From contig KQ959688.1 in assembly GCA_001552935.1 (NCBI GenBank), positions 69,989-133,988 on the forward strand: a stretch of 64,000 bases of DNA, written 5' to 3'. Made by a program: the position numbers and the translations under genes. The notes under the pieces are model-generated. The model ran no database searches. It was not told the DNA's origin and worked only from the letters and a program-made list of their open reading frames with translations. The stretch is from Umbribacter vaginalis. GTDB lineage: Bacteria; Actinomycetota; Coriobacteriia; Coriobacteriales; Eggerthellaceae. Positions 26,717 to 37,782 of the stretch are shown here, in pieces. Position 1 is the stretch's first letter. The number at the start of each line of letters is the position of its first letter.

Positions 26717-27502
26717 GTGAACCCTCTCGACATCGTTAAAGGTTACGTTCCCGAGTTGAAAGAATCATTTGATTCAGCGTTCGTGGCATCATTTGGTTCT
26801 GCGGGAATTACACAATACATTTTTTGGATGTTCATTACGTTTGCGCTTACGCTGATTGTTGTGTTGGTTGTTGGTCGCAAATTGCAGATGGTTCCTCATA
26901 ACAAGTTCATCAATATGGTTGAATACGGCTACCAATTCATTCGCCGTGATGTTAGTGAAGAAACTATCGGGCATGGTTATAAGCGTCATGTTCCTTTCCT
27001 TGCAACACTCTTTTTCTTCATTCTTATTTCTAACGTTGTTGGTCTTATTCCTGGTTGCAAAACGCCTACGGGTTCTATTAGTGTCACGTGGGCACTTGGT
27101 ATTATTTCGTTTATCTATTTCAACTACTGGGGTATTAAAGCTCACGGTGGCTGGGGTTATATTAAATCAATTGCTCCCAGCGGACTTCCTATTTTTATGG
27201 TACCTATCATTTGGTTTTTCGAATTCGTGTCGATGGTTTTGCGTGCATTAACGCTTTCTGTTCGACTGTACGGTAATATGTTTGCTGGTCACATGGCACT
27301 TGGCATGTTTTCAGTATTTATTTTCTCATTCATTCAATCAGTTATTGAAGGTGCATTTCCCGCAGTAGGCGGCATTTCTATTGTTTGGATGTTGTTCCTT
27401 ATTGCTCTGTATGCACTTGAAACACTGGTTGCATTTTTGCAAGCTTATGTGTTTACGATTTTGTCAGCTGTGTATATTCAGTTGGCGGTTTCTGAGCACT
27501 AG
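26717..27502 (+). CDS. atpB: ATP synthase Fo subunit a
   Basis: Forms the proton half-channels beside the c-ring. The 261-residue protein has five to six membrane spans. The essential Arg is in LRALTLSVRLYGNMFAGHMAL, and EFVSMVLRA precedes it. The C-terminal helix contains ALETLVAFLQAYVFTILSAVYI, also typical. The GTG start at 26717 has AAAGGA upstream. It is followed by an unusually long (177-base) spacer before atpE. Confidence 0.96.
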   Translation: MNPLDIVKGYVPELKESFDSAFVASFGSAGITQYIFWMFITFALTLIVVLVVGRKLQMVPHNKFINMVEYGYQFIRRDVSEETIGHGYKRHVPFLATLFFFILISNVVGLIPGCKTPTGSISVTWALGIISFIYFNYWGIKAHGGWGYIKSIAPSGLPIFMVPIIWFFEFVSMVLRALTLSVRLYGNMFAGHMALGMFSVFIFSFIQSVIEGAFPAVGGISIVWMLFLIALYALETLVAFLQAYVFTILSAVYIQLAVSEH

Positions 27503-27679
27503 GCACACCGAGCATTCGTGCTCACACGTCGATTGGCGGCACGATACGCCGCTTGCAATATTGCAGCATTGTAGTATTGCAGTGTTTTGATCGGTATCAT
27601 CGGCACTATTCCACAGCCGTTGACGATAAAGTAAACGCGGTGTCTTTGAGGAACTCAAAGACGGCAAAAGGAGGACATT

Positions 27680-27898
27680 GTGGAAACTATCTTTGTCATG
27701 AGCGCTTTGAAGCTTGTCGGTTACGGCTTGTCTGTTATCGGCCCTGGAATTGGTATTGGCATTGCCTGCTATGGTATGTGCGTTGGTACAGCTCGTCAGC
27801 CTGAAATGGCAGGACGTCTGTTTACCGCCTTCATCCTGGGAGCTGCTTTGGTAGAAGCACTGGCACTTCTTGGTTTCGTTCTTGCATTCATTTTGTAA
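27680..27898 (+). CDS. atpE: ATP synthase Fo subunit c
   Basis: The 72-residue hairpin that forms the rotor ring. The first helix has GPGIGIGIACYG and the loop has ARQPE. The ion-binding carboxylate is Glu in GAALVEALALLG. The Na+-type marks (a Gln in the first helix, and Ser or Thr after the Glu) are absent: Ile and Ala stand there. This points to a proton-coupled ring. The GTG start has a strong AAGGAGG site. Confidence 0.96.
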   Translation: METIFVMSALKLVGYGLSVIGPGIGIGIACYGMCVGTARQPEMAGRLFTAFILGAALVEALALLGFVLAFIL

Positions 27899-27939
27899 TC
27901 GACTTTTGACAGCTATCAAAAGCAAAAGGAGGTTACTCA

Positions 27940-28548
27940 GTGAAGAAAGCATATAAAAGAGCATGGTTGCCCTTAGCTACGTGCGCTCTTGCAGGTAGTG
28001 CGCTCTTTGCTTCTCCTACGCTTGCCTATGCCGAATCGAAACAGGGAATAGCGGTTATTCTTCCCGATATGGTTGAATTTATCCCGATGGCAGTTGCTTT
28101 TATTATTCTGCTTATCATTTTAGGTAAATTTGGATGGCCGCTGTTTGAAGAGATGCTTACCAAGCGTGAGCAGTCTATTCGTGACGCGCTTGAGCAATCA
28201 GAAAACGCGCGCATGGATTCTGAACGCCTGCTTGAAGAGTACAAAAAAGAACTCGACGAAGCAAAACAAACTGCTGCAAAAATTGTAGCTGATGCAAAGC
28301 AAACGGGAGAAGCTACGAAAGCTGCACTTACTGAACAGGCGCAACGCGAAGCGGAAGCTCTTATCGAAAAAGCACGCAGCGCTATTGAAACCGAAAAGAA
28401 AGCTGCTATTACGCAGTTGCAAGCTTCGGTTGTCGATTTGTCGCTCTCGGTGTCATCACGTTTAATTGAGCATGATTTGTCCGATGAGGAGCATCGCGCT
28501 CTCATTGAACGTTATGTACGTGAGGCGGGTAGCTTCAATGACAAATAA
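27940..28548 (+). CDS. atpF: ATP synthase Fo subunit b with signal-peptide-like N-terminus
   Basis: The peripheral stalk subunit, 202 residues. The membrane helix FIPMAVAFIILLIILGKFGWP is followed by a long charged coiled coil (KREQSIRDALEQ onward). Ahead of the helix lies an extra ~30-residue segment with a basic start, a hydrophobic core (LATCALAGSALFAS) and a PTLAYA|ES end that looks like a cleavable secretion signal. Bacterial b normally begins directly with the membrane helix, though extended actinobacterial b subunits are known. The GTG start has AAGGAGG. It overlaps atpH by 11 bases. Confidence 0.94.
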   Translation: MKKAYKRAWLPLATCALAGSALFASPTLAYAESKQGIAVILPDMVEFIPMAVAFIILLIILGKFGWPLFEEMLTKREQSIRDALEQSENARMDSERLLEEYKKELDEAKQTAAKIVADAKQTGEATKAALTEQAQREAEALIEKARSAIETEKKAAITQLQASVVDLSLSVSSRLIEHDLSDEEHRALIERYVREAGSFNDK

Positions 28549-29104
28549 TCGACTTGTTCAAAAAAAGCAAATTGCTGTTTATGCACGTACTCTTTTCGAT
28601 GCAGCGTATGCTGAGCAAAAGCTTGAAAGCGTGCTGAATGTGCGCGTTCGTTTGCAGGAACTGTGCCGTGCATTGCGCTCCGATTCTCAAATTGCACAAA
28701 CGATACAAGATTCTGCGCTAAGCGACGCACAAAAAATGCAGCTTGTGGCATCTATTTTCGATTCCACACCTGCCGATACGCTTCTTAAAGATGTGTTGGG
28801 TGTTATGGCGCAGCGCGGCGAACTTGCGCTGTGTCCTGCGGTACAGCAAGCTTTCGAACAGCTTATTGTTTCAGAGTTGAAGCTTTGTGTTGTGTCCGTT
28901 ACCAGTGCAGTAGCGCTTGACGATCACCTGCGCGAGCTTATTACGAACAAAGTCGAAGCCGATCTTTGCATGCGTGTTGTGTTAGACGAGCGAGTCGATC
29001 GCTCACTTCTTGGTGGAATTATTTTAAGTGCTCAAGGTAAATGTATTGATGCGAGTGTGAAATCGCGTCTTGAAATTTATCGTGACCAGCTTAAACGAGC
29101 ATAA
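28538..29104 (+). CDS. atpH: ATP synthase F1 subunit delta
   Basis: Joins the stalk to the top of F1. The 188-residue protein has the expected AVYARTLFDAAYAEQKLESV beginning and the C-terminal LLGGIILSAQGKCIDASVKSRLE. I start it at ATG 28538, inside the end of atpF and with GAGGCGGG upstream; the longer frame to 28466 would run deep into atpF. Confidence 0.93.
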   Translation: MTNNRLVQKKQIAVYARTLFDAAYAEQKLESVLNVRVRLQELCRALRSDSQIAQTIQDSALSDAQKMQLVASIFDSTPADTLLKDVLGVMAQRGELALCPAVQQAFEQLIVSELKLCVVSVTSAVALDDHLRELITNKVEADLCMRVVLDERVDRSLLGGIILSAQGKCIDASVKSRLEIYRDQLKRA

Positions 29105-29121
29105 GGTGGAGGTGAATGCTA

Positions 29122-30687
29122 GTGACTGAAATTACCGCAAGTTCAATCGATCAGGCCTTACGCAAGCAGCTTGAAAACTTAGAAGTAGGCGTTGATTCGC
29201 GCGAAGTTGGTACTGTTATTCAAGTTGGCGACGGTATTGCGCGTGTTGATGGCTTAAAAGGCGCTATGGCAGGCGAGCTGTTGGAATTTGTTGGATCGAA
29301 TGGCAAAAAAGTGTACGGTCTTGCTCAAAATCTTGAGGAAGATGAAGTTGGCGCTGTTTTGCTGGGAGATGTCACCGCAATCAAAGAAAACGACGAGGTT
29401 CATACGACGGGCAAAATCATGGAAGTTCCTTCGGGAAAAGGCATGCTTGGCCGCGTTGTGAATCCGCTTGGTATGCCTATCGATGGCAAAGGTGCCATCG
29501 AAGCTGAAGGCTATCGTCCGGTTGAATTCAAAGCTCCAGGCGTAATTAGCCGTAAGCCTGTTCACGAGCCAATGCAAACAGGTATCTTGCCGATTGACGC
29601 GATGGTGCCTATTGGACGTGGTCAGCGCGAGCTTATTATTGGCGACCGTCAAACAGGTAAAACCGCTATTGCCATTGACGCCATCATCAACCAAAAAGGC
29701 CAGAACATGATCTGCATTTATGTTGCAGTTGGTCAAAAGGCATCAACGGTTGCGGGCGTCGCAGAAACGCTTGATCGTTTTGGCGCTATGGATTACACCA
29801 TTATCGTGTCAGCAACCGCAGCCGATTCTGCACCGTTGCAGTATATCGCTCCTATGGCTGGCGCTGCTATTGGTGAATACTTTGTGTATAACGGTGAAGA
29901 TGGCAAACCTGCAGGTCCTAAAAATCCTGGTCGTCACGTTCTTATTATCTACGATGATCTGTCGAAGCAAGCTGTTGCGTATCGTCAAATGTCGCTTACA
30001 CTGCGCCGTCCACCTGGACGCGAAGCGTATCCTGGCGATATTTTCTACCTGCATTCACGCTTGCTCGAGCGCGCTGTTAAGATGTCAGAAGAATACGGTC
30101 TTGGTTCAATGACAGCTTTGCCGATTATCGAAACGCAAGCTGGTGACGTATCAGCCTATATTCCTACGAACGTCATTTCAATTACCGACGGGCAAATCTA
30201 TCTGTCAACTGACCAATTTTTCCAAGGTCAGCGCCCTGCTGTAAACGTAGGTTTGTCGGTATCGCGCGTTGGTGGTTCTGCTCAAACAAAGGCAATGAAG
30301 TCGGTAGCTGGTACGTTGCGCCTCGACTTAGCAGCGTATCGTGAACTGCAAGCGTTTACGCAATTTGGTAGCGACCTCGATAAAGCAACGCAAGATCAGT
30401 TGAATCGTGGTGCACACATGACCGAGCTCTTGAAGCAAGGTCGCTATGTGCCGCTGTCATTCATGGATCAAAGTATTGCTATTTATGCTGGTGCGCAAGG
30501 CTATCTTGACGATATTCCTGTGTCAGATACGGTTCGTTTCCGTACTGAACTGCTGGAGTATTTGCATGCGAATGCTCAAAACTTGATTGATACCGTGCAG
30601 CAGGAAAAGAAATTTAGCGATGAAACAAAAACGGCACTTGACGCGGCAATTGGGAGCTTTAAAACCCAGTTCGCGCCCAGTGAGTAA
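29122..30687 (+). CDS. atpA: ATP synthase F1 subunit alpha
   Basis: The non-catalytic nucleotide-binding subunit, ~521 residues. It has the beta-barrel start [16 protein letters not shown], Walker [14 protein letters not shown], Walker B-type [13 protein letters not shown], and the signature [31 protein letters not shown] choose GTG 29122, because the ribosome site GGAGGTGA ends directly against ATG 29116 and is six bases from GTG 29122. ATG 29116 would add two residues. Confidence 0.96.
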   Translation: MTEITASSIDQALRKQLENLEVGVDSREVGTVIQVGDGIARVDGLKGAMAGELLEFVGSNGKKVYGLAQNLEEDEVGAVLLGDVTAIKENDEVHTTGKIMEVPSGKGMLGRVVNPLGMPIDGKGAIEAEGYRPVEFKAPGVISRKPVHEPMQTGILPIDAMVPIGRGQRELIIGDRQTGKTAIAIDAIINQKGQNMICIYVAVGQKASTVAGVAETLDRFGAMDYTIIVSATAADSAPLQYIAPMAGAAIGEYFVYNGEDGKPAGPKNPGRHVLIIYDDLSKQAVAYRQMSLTLRRPPGREAYPGDIFYLHSRLLERAVKMSEEYGLGSMTALPIIETQAGDVSAYIPTNVISITDGQIYLSTDQFFQGQRPAVNVGLSVSRVGGSAQTKAMKSVAGTLRLDLAAYRELQAFTQFGSDLDKATQDQLNRGAHMTELLKQGRYVPLSFMDQSIAIYAGAQGYLDDIPVSDTVRFRTELLEYLHANAQNLIDTVQQEKKFSDETKTALDAAIGSFKTQFAPSE

Positions 30688-30699
30688 GGCGGCGCGCGT

Positions 30700-31623
30700 A
30701 TGCCTAATCTTCACGACATAGAACGACGCATTGGTTCCGTTACGTCAACCAAGCAAATTACGCGTACCATGGAAATGGTAGCAGCTGCAAAGATCAGGCG
30801 CGCTACGTCACGTATGGAGCAGTCAATTCCTTGGGCAAGCGCTTTGAGTGAGGCACTTCAACGTACTGCTCAAAGTGCACCCGAGGCACTTGAAGCCTTA
30901 AGCTCGCGTCATGATGAAGTTAAACGCGTTGCGTTGGTTATTATGACGTCTGACAGAGGCTTAGCAGGTGGCTTTAACAGCACCATTTTGCGCTATGCAG
31001 AAGGTATTATTCGCGACAATAAACGCAACGGTATTGAAACCGATGTCATTTCGTGTGGCAAAAAAGGGCATGGTTACTTGCAGTATCGTGGTATTGAAAC
31101 CGTGCTTGCGTTTCAGAATTTATCGGCCGATCCAACTTTTGATGAGGCTTGTGAAATTGCACATTATGTGTACGACGCGTATATGAACGGTTCTATCGAT
31201 AAAGCACTGTTGCTGTTTAACCACGCGAAAAATAGCGCCGAGCAACGTTTAGTGAAAGAAACCTTGCTGCCTATTCCCGAGGAGCGTTTATCGGTTTTGC
31301 TGGGGCTTAATCATCACGGCTCACACGATAGTGTTCCCGATGAATTCGCAGATAAGCATCATGTTGATGTTGAGTTTGAGCCCGATGCAGAAACTACGAT
31401 GCGCTATTTGTTGCGTGAATTTTTAAGCACGGAAGTGTATTTTGCGCTGGTCGACTCGGCTGCTGCCGAGCAAGGCGCGCGTCGTAGCGCTATGAAATCA
31501 GCTACCGATAATGCAAATGACATGGTTGAAACGCTTACGCGCTTATTCAATCGTGAACGTCAAGGTGCTATTACTACTGAAATTAATGAAATTGTTGGCG
31601 GCGCCGCAGCTTTGGAGGATTAA
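30700..31623 (+). CDS. atpG: ATP synthase F1 subunit gamma
   Basis: The central rotor shaft, 307 residues. The N-terminal helix is IERRIGSVTSTKQITRTMEMVAAAKIRRA. TSDRGLAGGFNS is the conserved core, and the C-terminal helix SATDNANDMVETLTRLFNRERQGAITTEINEIVGGAAAL is typical. Start ATG 30700 has AAGGCGG upstream, and its stop abuts the atpD start. Confidence 0.96.
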   Translation: MPNLHDIERRIGSVTSTKQITRTMEMVAAAKIRRATSRMEQSIPWASALSEALQRTAQSAPEALEALSSRHDEVKRVALVIMTSDRGLAGGFNSTILRYAEGIIRDNKRNGIETDVISCGKKGHGYLQYRGIETVLAFQNLSADPTFDEACEIAHYVYDAYMNGSIDKALLLFNHAKNSAEQRLVKETLLPIPEERLSVLLGLNHHGSHDSVPDEFADKHHVDVEFEPDAETTMRYLLREFLSTEVYFALVDSAAAEQGARRSAMKSATDNANDMVETLTRLFNRERQGAITTEINEIVGGAAALED

Positions 31624-33493
<1,870 letters not shown>

Positions 33494-33495
33494 GT

Positions 33496-33545
33496 GCGCT
33501 GGGCTGCAGCGTTTGTTGCTGTACCGCGCTGGGCTGCAGCGTTTG
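33496..33545. repeat. 20-bp direct repeat after atpC
   Basis: GCGCTGGGCTGCAGCGTTTG occurs at 33496-33515 and 33526-33545, exactly 30 bases apart, directly after the atpC stop and before the terminator. The remaining part of the 436-base gap (33660-33929) shows no gene, tRNA or clear site. Confidence 0.85.
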
Positions 33546-33628
33546 CCCTTGCAACGTTGAGCTGGGGCGTGCAGTTGCGGCGCTTGGTGTTGCGGCGCGC
33601 AGCTTCGATATACCAGATGTATCACGTG

Positions 33629-33659
33629 AAAGGCTTTGGCTCCACGCCAAAGCCTTTTT
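33629..33659 (+). terminator. Terminator of the atp operon
   Basis: AAAGGCTTTGGC at 33629-33640 pairs perfectly with GCCAAAGCCTTT at 33646-33657 around TCCAC, ending in a run of T. It marks the end of the ATP synthase transcript. Confidence 0.92.
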
Positions 33660-33929
33660 CTGTTGGGTGTAGTTTCTTATGTGGTTGGGACGCAGCACTA
33701 CTAATTTCAACATGTTTGGTTTGCTGATATGTCAAAAGTACCTGCTAACAGGCCTAATACCTGCGCCCATCACTAAGCGTGCACCTTGAAGCCACGTACC
33801 GTGACCTTATCGTTTTTGCGTGCTGCCACTAACACGCTTGCCTACTTGTTGTAGCTACCGCGCATGCGTTTCACGCATCCACGCTTTATGCTTCTTTAAC
33901 GATAACGTACATCCCTTCGTATAAGGATG

Positions 33930-34307
33930 CTACATACCCTCAATGAACAGGCTTTTCTTCATAATTGGGCGGTTAAAGCTAAGAATGGGGTTTCCAGCAA
34001 TGGCGTTGCGCGCTAAGGTCATGCAGTCCGAGAAGTCAAGCGCGCTGGAGGCAAACAAGCGTATGGCATACTCTACAATTTTGGGTTCACTGATGTTGAT
34101 CTCGCTTAATACCGAAAGCAGCACAGTTCCAATCATCGAGCGCGGCACGCGGTACACATCGCGCAAGGTAATCGCGCAGCGTGCAAGGTATTCGGGATAC
34201 GTTCTTGCATTTCCCGAGGCAATAATTGAGCGCGCTTTGCGCGAGTTCACTTTGTCGTCGTTTAACAGATAACGCAACAATACTGATTCATCAATAATCG
34301 TATGCAT
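33930..34307 (-). CDS. PIN-domain ribonuclease, probable toxin
   Basis: A 125-residue PIN-domain protein of VapC type. It shows IIDESVLLRYLLNDD (the first acidic residue, Asp 6, followed by Glu rather than the usual Thr-Asn), PEYLARCAITLRDVY in the middle, ALDFSDCMTLA with the later Asp, and ILSFNRPIMKK at the end. Such toxins cut RNA until neutralised. The ATG shares one base with the antitoxin stop (TAATG). The AAGGAG ribosome site is inside the antitoxin's last codons, so the two are translated together. Confidence 0.82.
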   Translation of the reverse strand: MHTIIDESVLLRYLLNDDKVNSRKARSIIASGNARTYPEYLARCAITLRDVYRVPRSMIGTVLLSVLSEINISEPKIVEYAIRLFASSALDFSDCMTLARNAIAGNPILSFNRPIMKKSLFIEGM

Positions 34308-34984
34308 TATTTCTCCTTGTTAAAATGATAATTTTCACTAAGCAATGGTTTTTTAAGCACATGTGATGAGCTTGTTGTGTGTCCAGCATCATGGGATGTA
34401 GCAGCTGGTTTACGTTGACGAGCTGGCAGAGGACTCGTATTTTGTTTAGCTTGCGTGCCTGACAAGTTTTCTTTCTTTGAATTGCTTATAGTACCTGCAT
34501 TCATGCTCGCATTGTTTTGTTTCGATGGGTTATGTTCGTTTCTATAGAGAGGCTCATCGTTGACAAGCCCTGCAAATAGCTCGTTGTCAAAGGGAAGTGC
34601 TCTGGTAGTATCATCGGATCCTTGAAATTCTTCACATTCATCATCGGAAAGATTGTACGTTCTATCACCCTCAATATTCGTATCGCCAATAAGCCCCTCA
34701 CCAATCATCAGTTCAGGAGCAGAAACAAGTGCGCTAATCCATGCATCACGCTCTTTTGCACGCTTCATGGGTGAGGCATACGGACTTAAGATGCCAAAAT
34801 CCTTTCCACTGCCCGTTTTAGTTGATGGCGTAATTTCAAAAGGGAAGCATTGTTTTGAGACGCATTCAGTAATGAAAATACGAATAGCATCAGAAGTTGT
34901 TAGCCCCATTGAACAAAACAATTCATCTGCCGCTTGTTTTAGTTCGCTTCTTACGCGTGTTTGTAATAAGGAATCCTTATGCAT
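34307..34984 (-). CDS. RelB/DinJ-like antitoxin with a long C-terminal extension
   Basis: The first ~60 residues match RelB/DinJ ribbon-helix-helix antitoxins: LLQTRVRSELKQAADELFCSMGLTTSDAIRIFI, then FPFEI, a hallmark near the end of the DNA-binding part. Normal members are ~90 residues. This one runs to 225, adding an acidic segment (LSDDECEEFQGSDD) and a Ser/Asn/Lys-rich tail that may hold the PIN-neutralising part. The start has AAAAGG upstream. It heads a two-gene module, antitoxin first, as usual. Confidence 0.8.
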   Translation of the reverse strand: MHKDSLLQTRVRSELKQAADELFCSMGLTTSDAIRIFITECVSKQCFPFEITPSTKTGSGKDFGILSPYASPMKRAKERDAWISALVSAPELMIGEGLIGDTNIEGDRTYNLSDDECEEFQGSDDTTRALPFDNELFAGLVNDEPLYRNEHNPSKQNNASMNAGTISNSKKENLSGTQAKQNTSPLPARQRKPAATSHDAGHTTSSSHVLKKPLLSENYHFNKEK

Positions 34985-35388
34985 GAACAGCCTTTTCTAT
35001 ATGTTTTGTGCTACACTTTTTAAGTTCGATTTTTCTACGTATAGTTATCGCTCTCATAACATGAACGTTATGAGACTGAAAACTGTAATTCCATTGTATT
35101 ACATTTCGTTTTGTCATGCTCTAAATATAAAGAAATTATGAAGAAAATTTCATGAATAAAAATTTGTTACTTTTTTTCATTGATAACCAAAAAATAAAAC
35201 TTGATAAGGGATTATGTAATTATGAATACCTTGTAGTGAATAAAAATATTTCGACTTATTAACAATTTAGGCGTACAATAAGAGCCATCCTGAATATATA
35301 GAAATCGTGAATAAATTCGGGAGTGTCATATTGGAGGGGCTTGATATTAAACGAGCTTTATATGTTTAGCGAGTAGAGGAGGGATAAA
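34985..35388. promoter_or_regulatory. AT-rich divergent control region between the antitoxin and fdhF
   Basis: 404 bases, strikingly AT-rich compared with the flanks, with no gene. TGAATAAA occurs three times in the fdhF direction (35153, 35237, 35308), the first two as TGAATAAAAAT. A TACAAT at 35274-35279 could be a -10 box, but no convincing -35 partner is seen. It must contain the promoters of the toxin-antitoxin module and of the formate hydrogenlyase genes. Confidence 0.5.
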
Positions 35389-37629
35389 ATGGAGAGACAT
35401 ATGACAGTCTGCCCGTATTGCGGTGCAGGTTGTAAATTCGACCTCGTTGTTGACGACGCTGGCAAAGTTGTTGCAGCTGAGGGGCTTGATGGTATTACCA
35501 ATCAAGGCGAATTGTGTCTGAAGGGGCTTCACGGCTTCGATTTTATCAATGACACCAAAATTCTTACTCCACGCATCTATCATCCTATGATTCGCCGCAC
35601 CAAAGACTCTGATTTGGAGCGCGTAACCTGGGATGAAGCACTTGACTTTACAGCCAAAAAGCTTTTGGCCATTAAAGAAAAGTACGGTCCAGATGCAATT
35701 ATGTTAACAGGATCGTCACGTGGTCCTGGTAACGAAGCTAACTATGTTATGCAGAAATTCACACGTGCATGCATAGGTACGAACAACATCGATAACTGCG
35801 CACGAACTTGACACGGACCTACGGTCATCGGTCTGATGGACACAGTAGGTTCTGGATGCATGAGTGTAAACATTCCTGGTATGGAAGATTCAGAATGCAT
35901 CATGTTATTTGGGTATAACCCCAGCGCATCACACCCTATCGTTTCTCGTCGTGTTGTAAAGGCGAAAGAAAAGGGTGCAAAGATTATCGTATGCGACCCT
36001 CGTATTATTGAAACTGCTCGTATTGCAGATATGCATCTGCGTATCAAAAACGGCTGCAACGTGGCGTTTTTGAATGCATTTGCTAACTCAATTGTGTCAC
36101 ATGGTTTGCACGATAAAGCCTTTATTGATGCTCATACGAACGGCTTTGATGAGTGGTGGGAGACTATCAAGAAGTATACTCCCGAGTCAGTCGAGCACAT
36201 TACCGGTGTTCCAGCTGCTGAAATTCATAAAGCTGCAGAAATTTATGCCACTGCTAAATCAGCTGTTCTTGGCTGGGGCATGGGCGTTGCACAACAAAAG
36301 CAAAATGTACAAACCGTTCATACACTTGCTGCGATTGCATGTATCGCGCATCAAATTGGTAAACCAAATTCTGGTCTTGCTCCTGTTCGTGGTCAGAACA
36401 ACGTACAGGGCTCATGCGATATGGGTATGTTGCCAAACCTGTATCCTGGCTATCAAAATGTTACCAATCCTGCGATGCGTAAAAAGTTCTCGAAAGCATG
36501 GGGTGTTCCTGAGGAAAAACTTTCCGATCACGACGGATACAAGCTTACCGATGTGGGACATCTTGCTGAAGAGGGCAAAGTGCATGCGTTCTACAACTTT
36601 GGTGAAGATCCTCTCCAAACAGAACCCGATTCTATCGAGCTTGAAGAGCAACTTCGCAAACTCGATTTATTCATTTGCCAAGATATCTTTATGACGCAAA
36701 CAACGCTCATTGCCGATGTTATCTTCCCTGGCACTTCATGGGGCGAGCACGATGGCGTATTCTCTGCGTCCGACCGTACGTTCCAGCGCTTTATGGCTGC
36801 TGTTCCGCCTAAGGGCGAATGCTGGCACGACTGGCAAGTATTTGCTGAGCTGTCAACACGTATGGGTTACCCGATGCACTATAACGACACGCGCGAAATT
36901 TGGAACGAAATTCGCGAAACGTGCCCCGATTTCTATGGTGCTACCTACGATAAAATGGCTGGCGTTGGTCATGCTCAATGGCCTATTAGAACAATTAACC
37001 ATCCGGGCACGCCTGTTTTGTTCTTAGGCGGTCAGTTTAACCAGCCCGATGGCCGCGCTAAATTGATGGCGCACGATTGGGAGCATCCTACCGAGCTTCC
37101 TGACGAGGAATATCCTCTCATCTTATGTACTGTTCGCGAAGTTGGTCACTATTCCTGCCGTTCAATGACAGGTAACTGCCGCGCGTTGTCACTGCTTGCT
37201 GAAGAGCCAGGTGAAATTCATATGCATCCTGATGATGCTAAAGCACGCGGTATTGGTGATGGTGAATTAGTTTGGGCGCATTCACGTCGTGGTCGTTCGA
37301 TGACACGTGCGGTTCACGATGAGCGTATCAACAAGGGTACGGTTTACATGACCTACCAGTGGTGGATTGGTAAGTGCAATAATCTTACTATTCACGCTGT
37401 TGATGAGCGTTCGCATACACCTGAAGATAAGTTTAGTGCCTGCCAGGTTGATGCTATTGAAGATCAAGTATGGGCTGAACAGAAGCTTGAAGAGATGTAT
37501 GACGATTTGAAGAAGCGCTTGGCTGATGCAACAGCAGCTCAGGATATTGATCCTGCTGCTGAACCAGAGCCGGAGTTCCAATCGAAGGTTTGGGAGAAAG
37601 ACCCAGAACCAAGCTATACAAACGCTTAG
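35389..37629 (+). CDS. fdhF: Formate dehydrogenase H, selenocysteine-containing
   Basis: Oxidises formate to CO2 at a molybdenum or tungsten bis-MGD centre and a 4Fe-4S cluster. The frame is 746 residues with an in-frame TGA at 35809-35811. It reads NCART-Sec-HGPTV, exactly where FdhF enzymes carry catalytic selenocysteine (Sec 141), with the essential His next. The FeS cluster Cys are 8, 11, 15 and 43 (VCPYCGAGC, ELCLKG). Molybdopterin blocks follow (GYNPSASHP, PVRGQNNVQGSCDMG, FPGTSWGEHDGVFSASDR). After the usual C-terminus is an acidic/Pro tail of ~40 residues. The start has AGGAGG six bases upstream. It is the first gene of the formate hydrogenlyase cluster. Conceptual translation without Sec would split it wrongly into two pieces. 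Confidence 0.96.
35809..35850 (+). promoter_or_regulatory. Bacterial SECIS element for selenocysteine insertion
   Basis: Immediately after the UGA codon, CATC (35826-35829) and GATG (35835-35838) form a small stem closing the loop GGTCT (35830-35834). The loop begins 18 bases after UGA. As I recall the E. coli fdhF element, this loop sequence and spacing are the same. SelB binds such loops in E. coli to deliver Sec-tRNA. Confidence 0.85.
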
Positions 37630-37688
37630 CGAACGTGCGCCGCTTACCAGCGCACATATAAGACGAGTGCTAGCTGTTGTTGAATTTG

Positions 37689-37726
37689 ACTTTGCTTGCT
37701 GGTAGACAGAGGCCAGCAAGCAAAGT
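37689..37726 (+). repeat. Perfect 14-bp hairpin between fdhF and the first polyferredoxin
   Basis: ACTTTGCTTGCTGG at 37689-37702 and its exact reverse complement at 37713-37726 enclose a 10-base loop. No T-run follows, so it is more likely an mRNA stability or processing element than a terminator. It could set a different dose of fdhF and the downstream genes. Confidence 0.75.
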
Positions 37727-37782
37727 TGCAGGGGTGCAAAAGGTTCAACAAGTGTGCTAGCTGAGGGGAAAGTGAGATTGCT

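Noticed and set aside
26717..27898. Sodium-type ATP synthase
   Set aside because: Subunit c lacks the Gln of helix 1 and the Ser/Thr after the key Glu that mark Na+ rings.
34653..35141. A 162-residue open frame on the plus strand
   Set aside because: It runs antisense to the antitoxin and into an AT-rich control region, without ribosome site or recognisable domain.
35389..35811. fdhF as a pseudogene or two separate genes split by a stop codon
   Set aside because: The stop is UGA at the known Sec position with a SECIS-like loop, and the frame continues intact.
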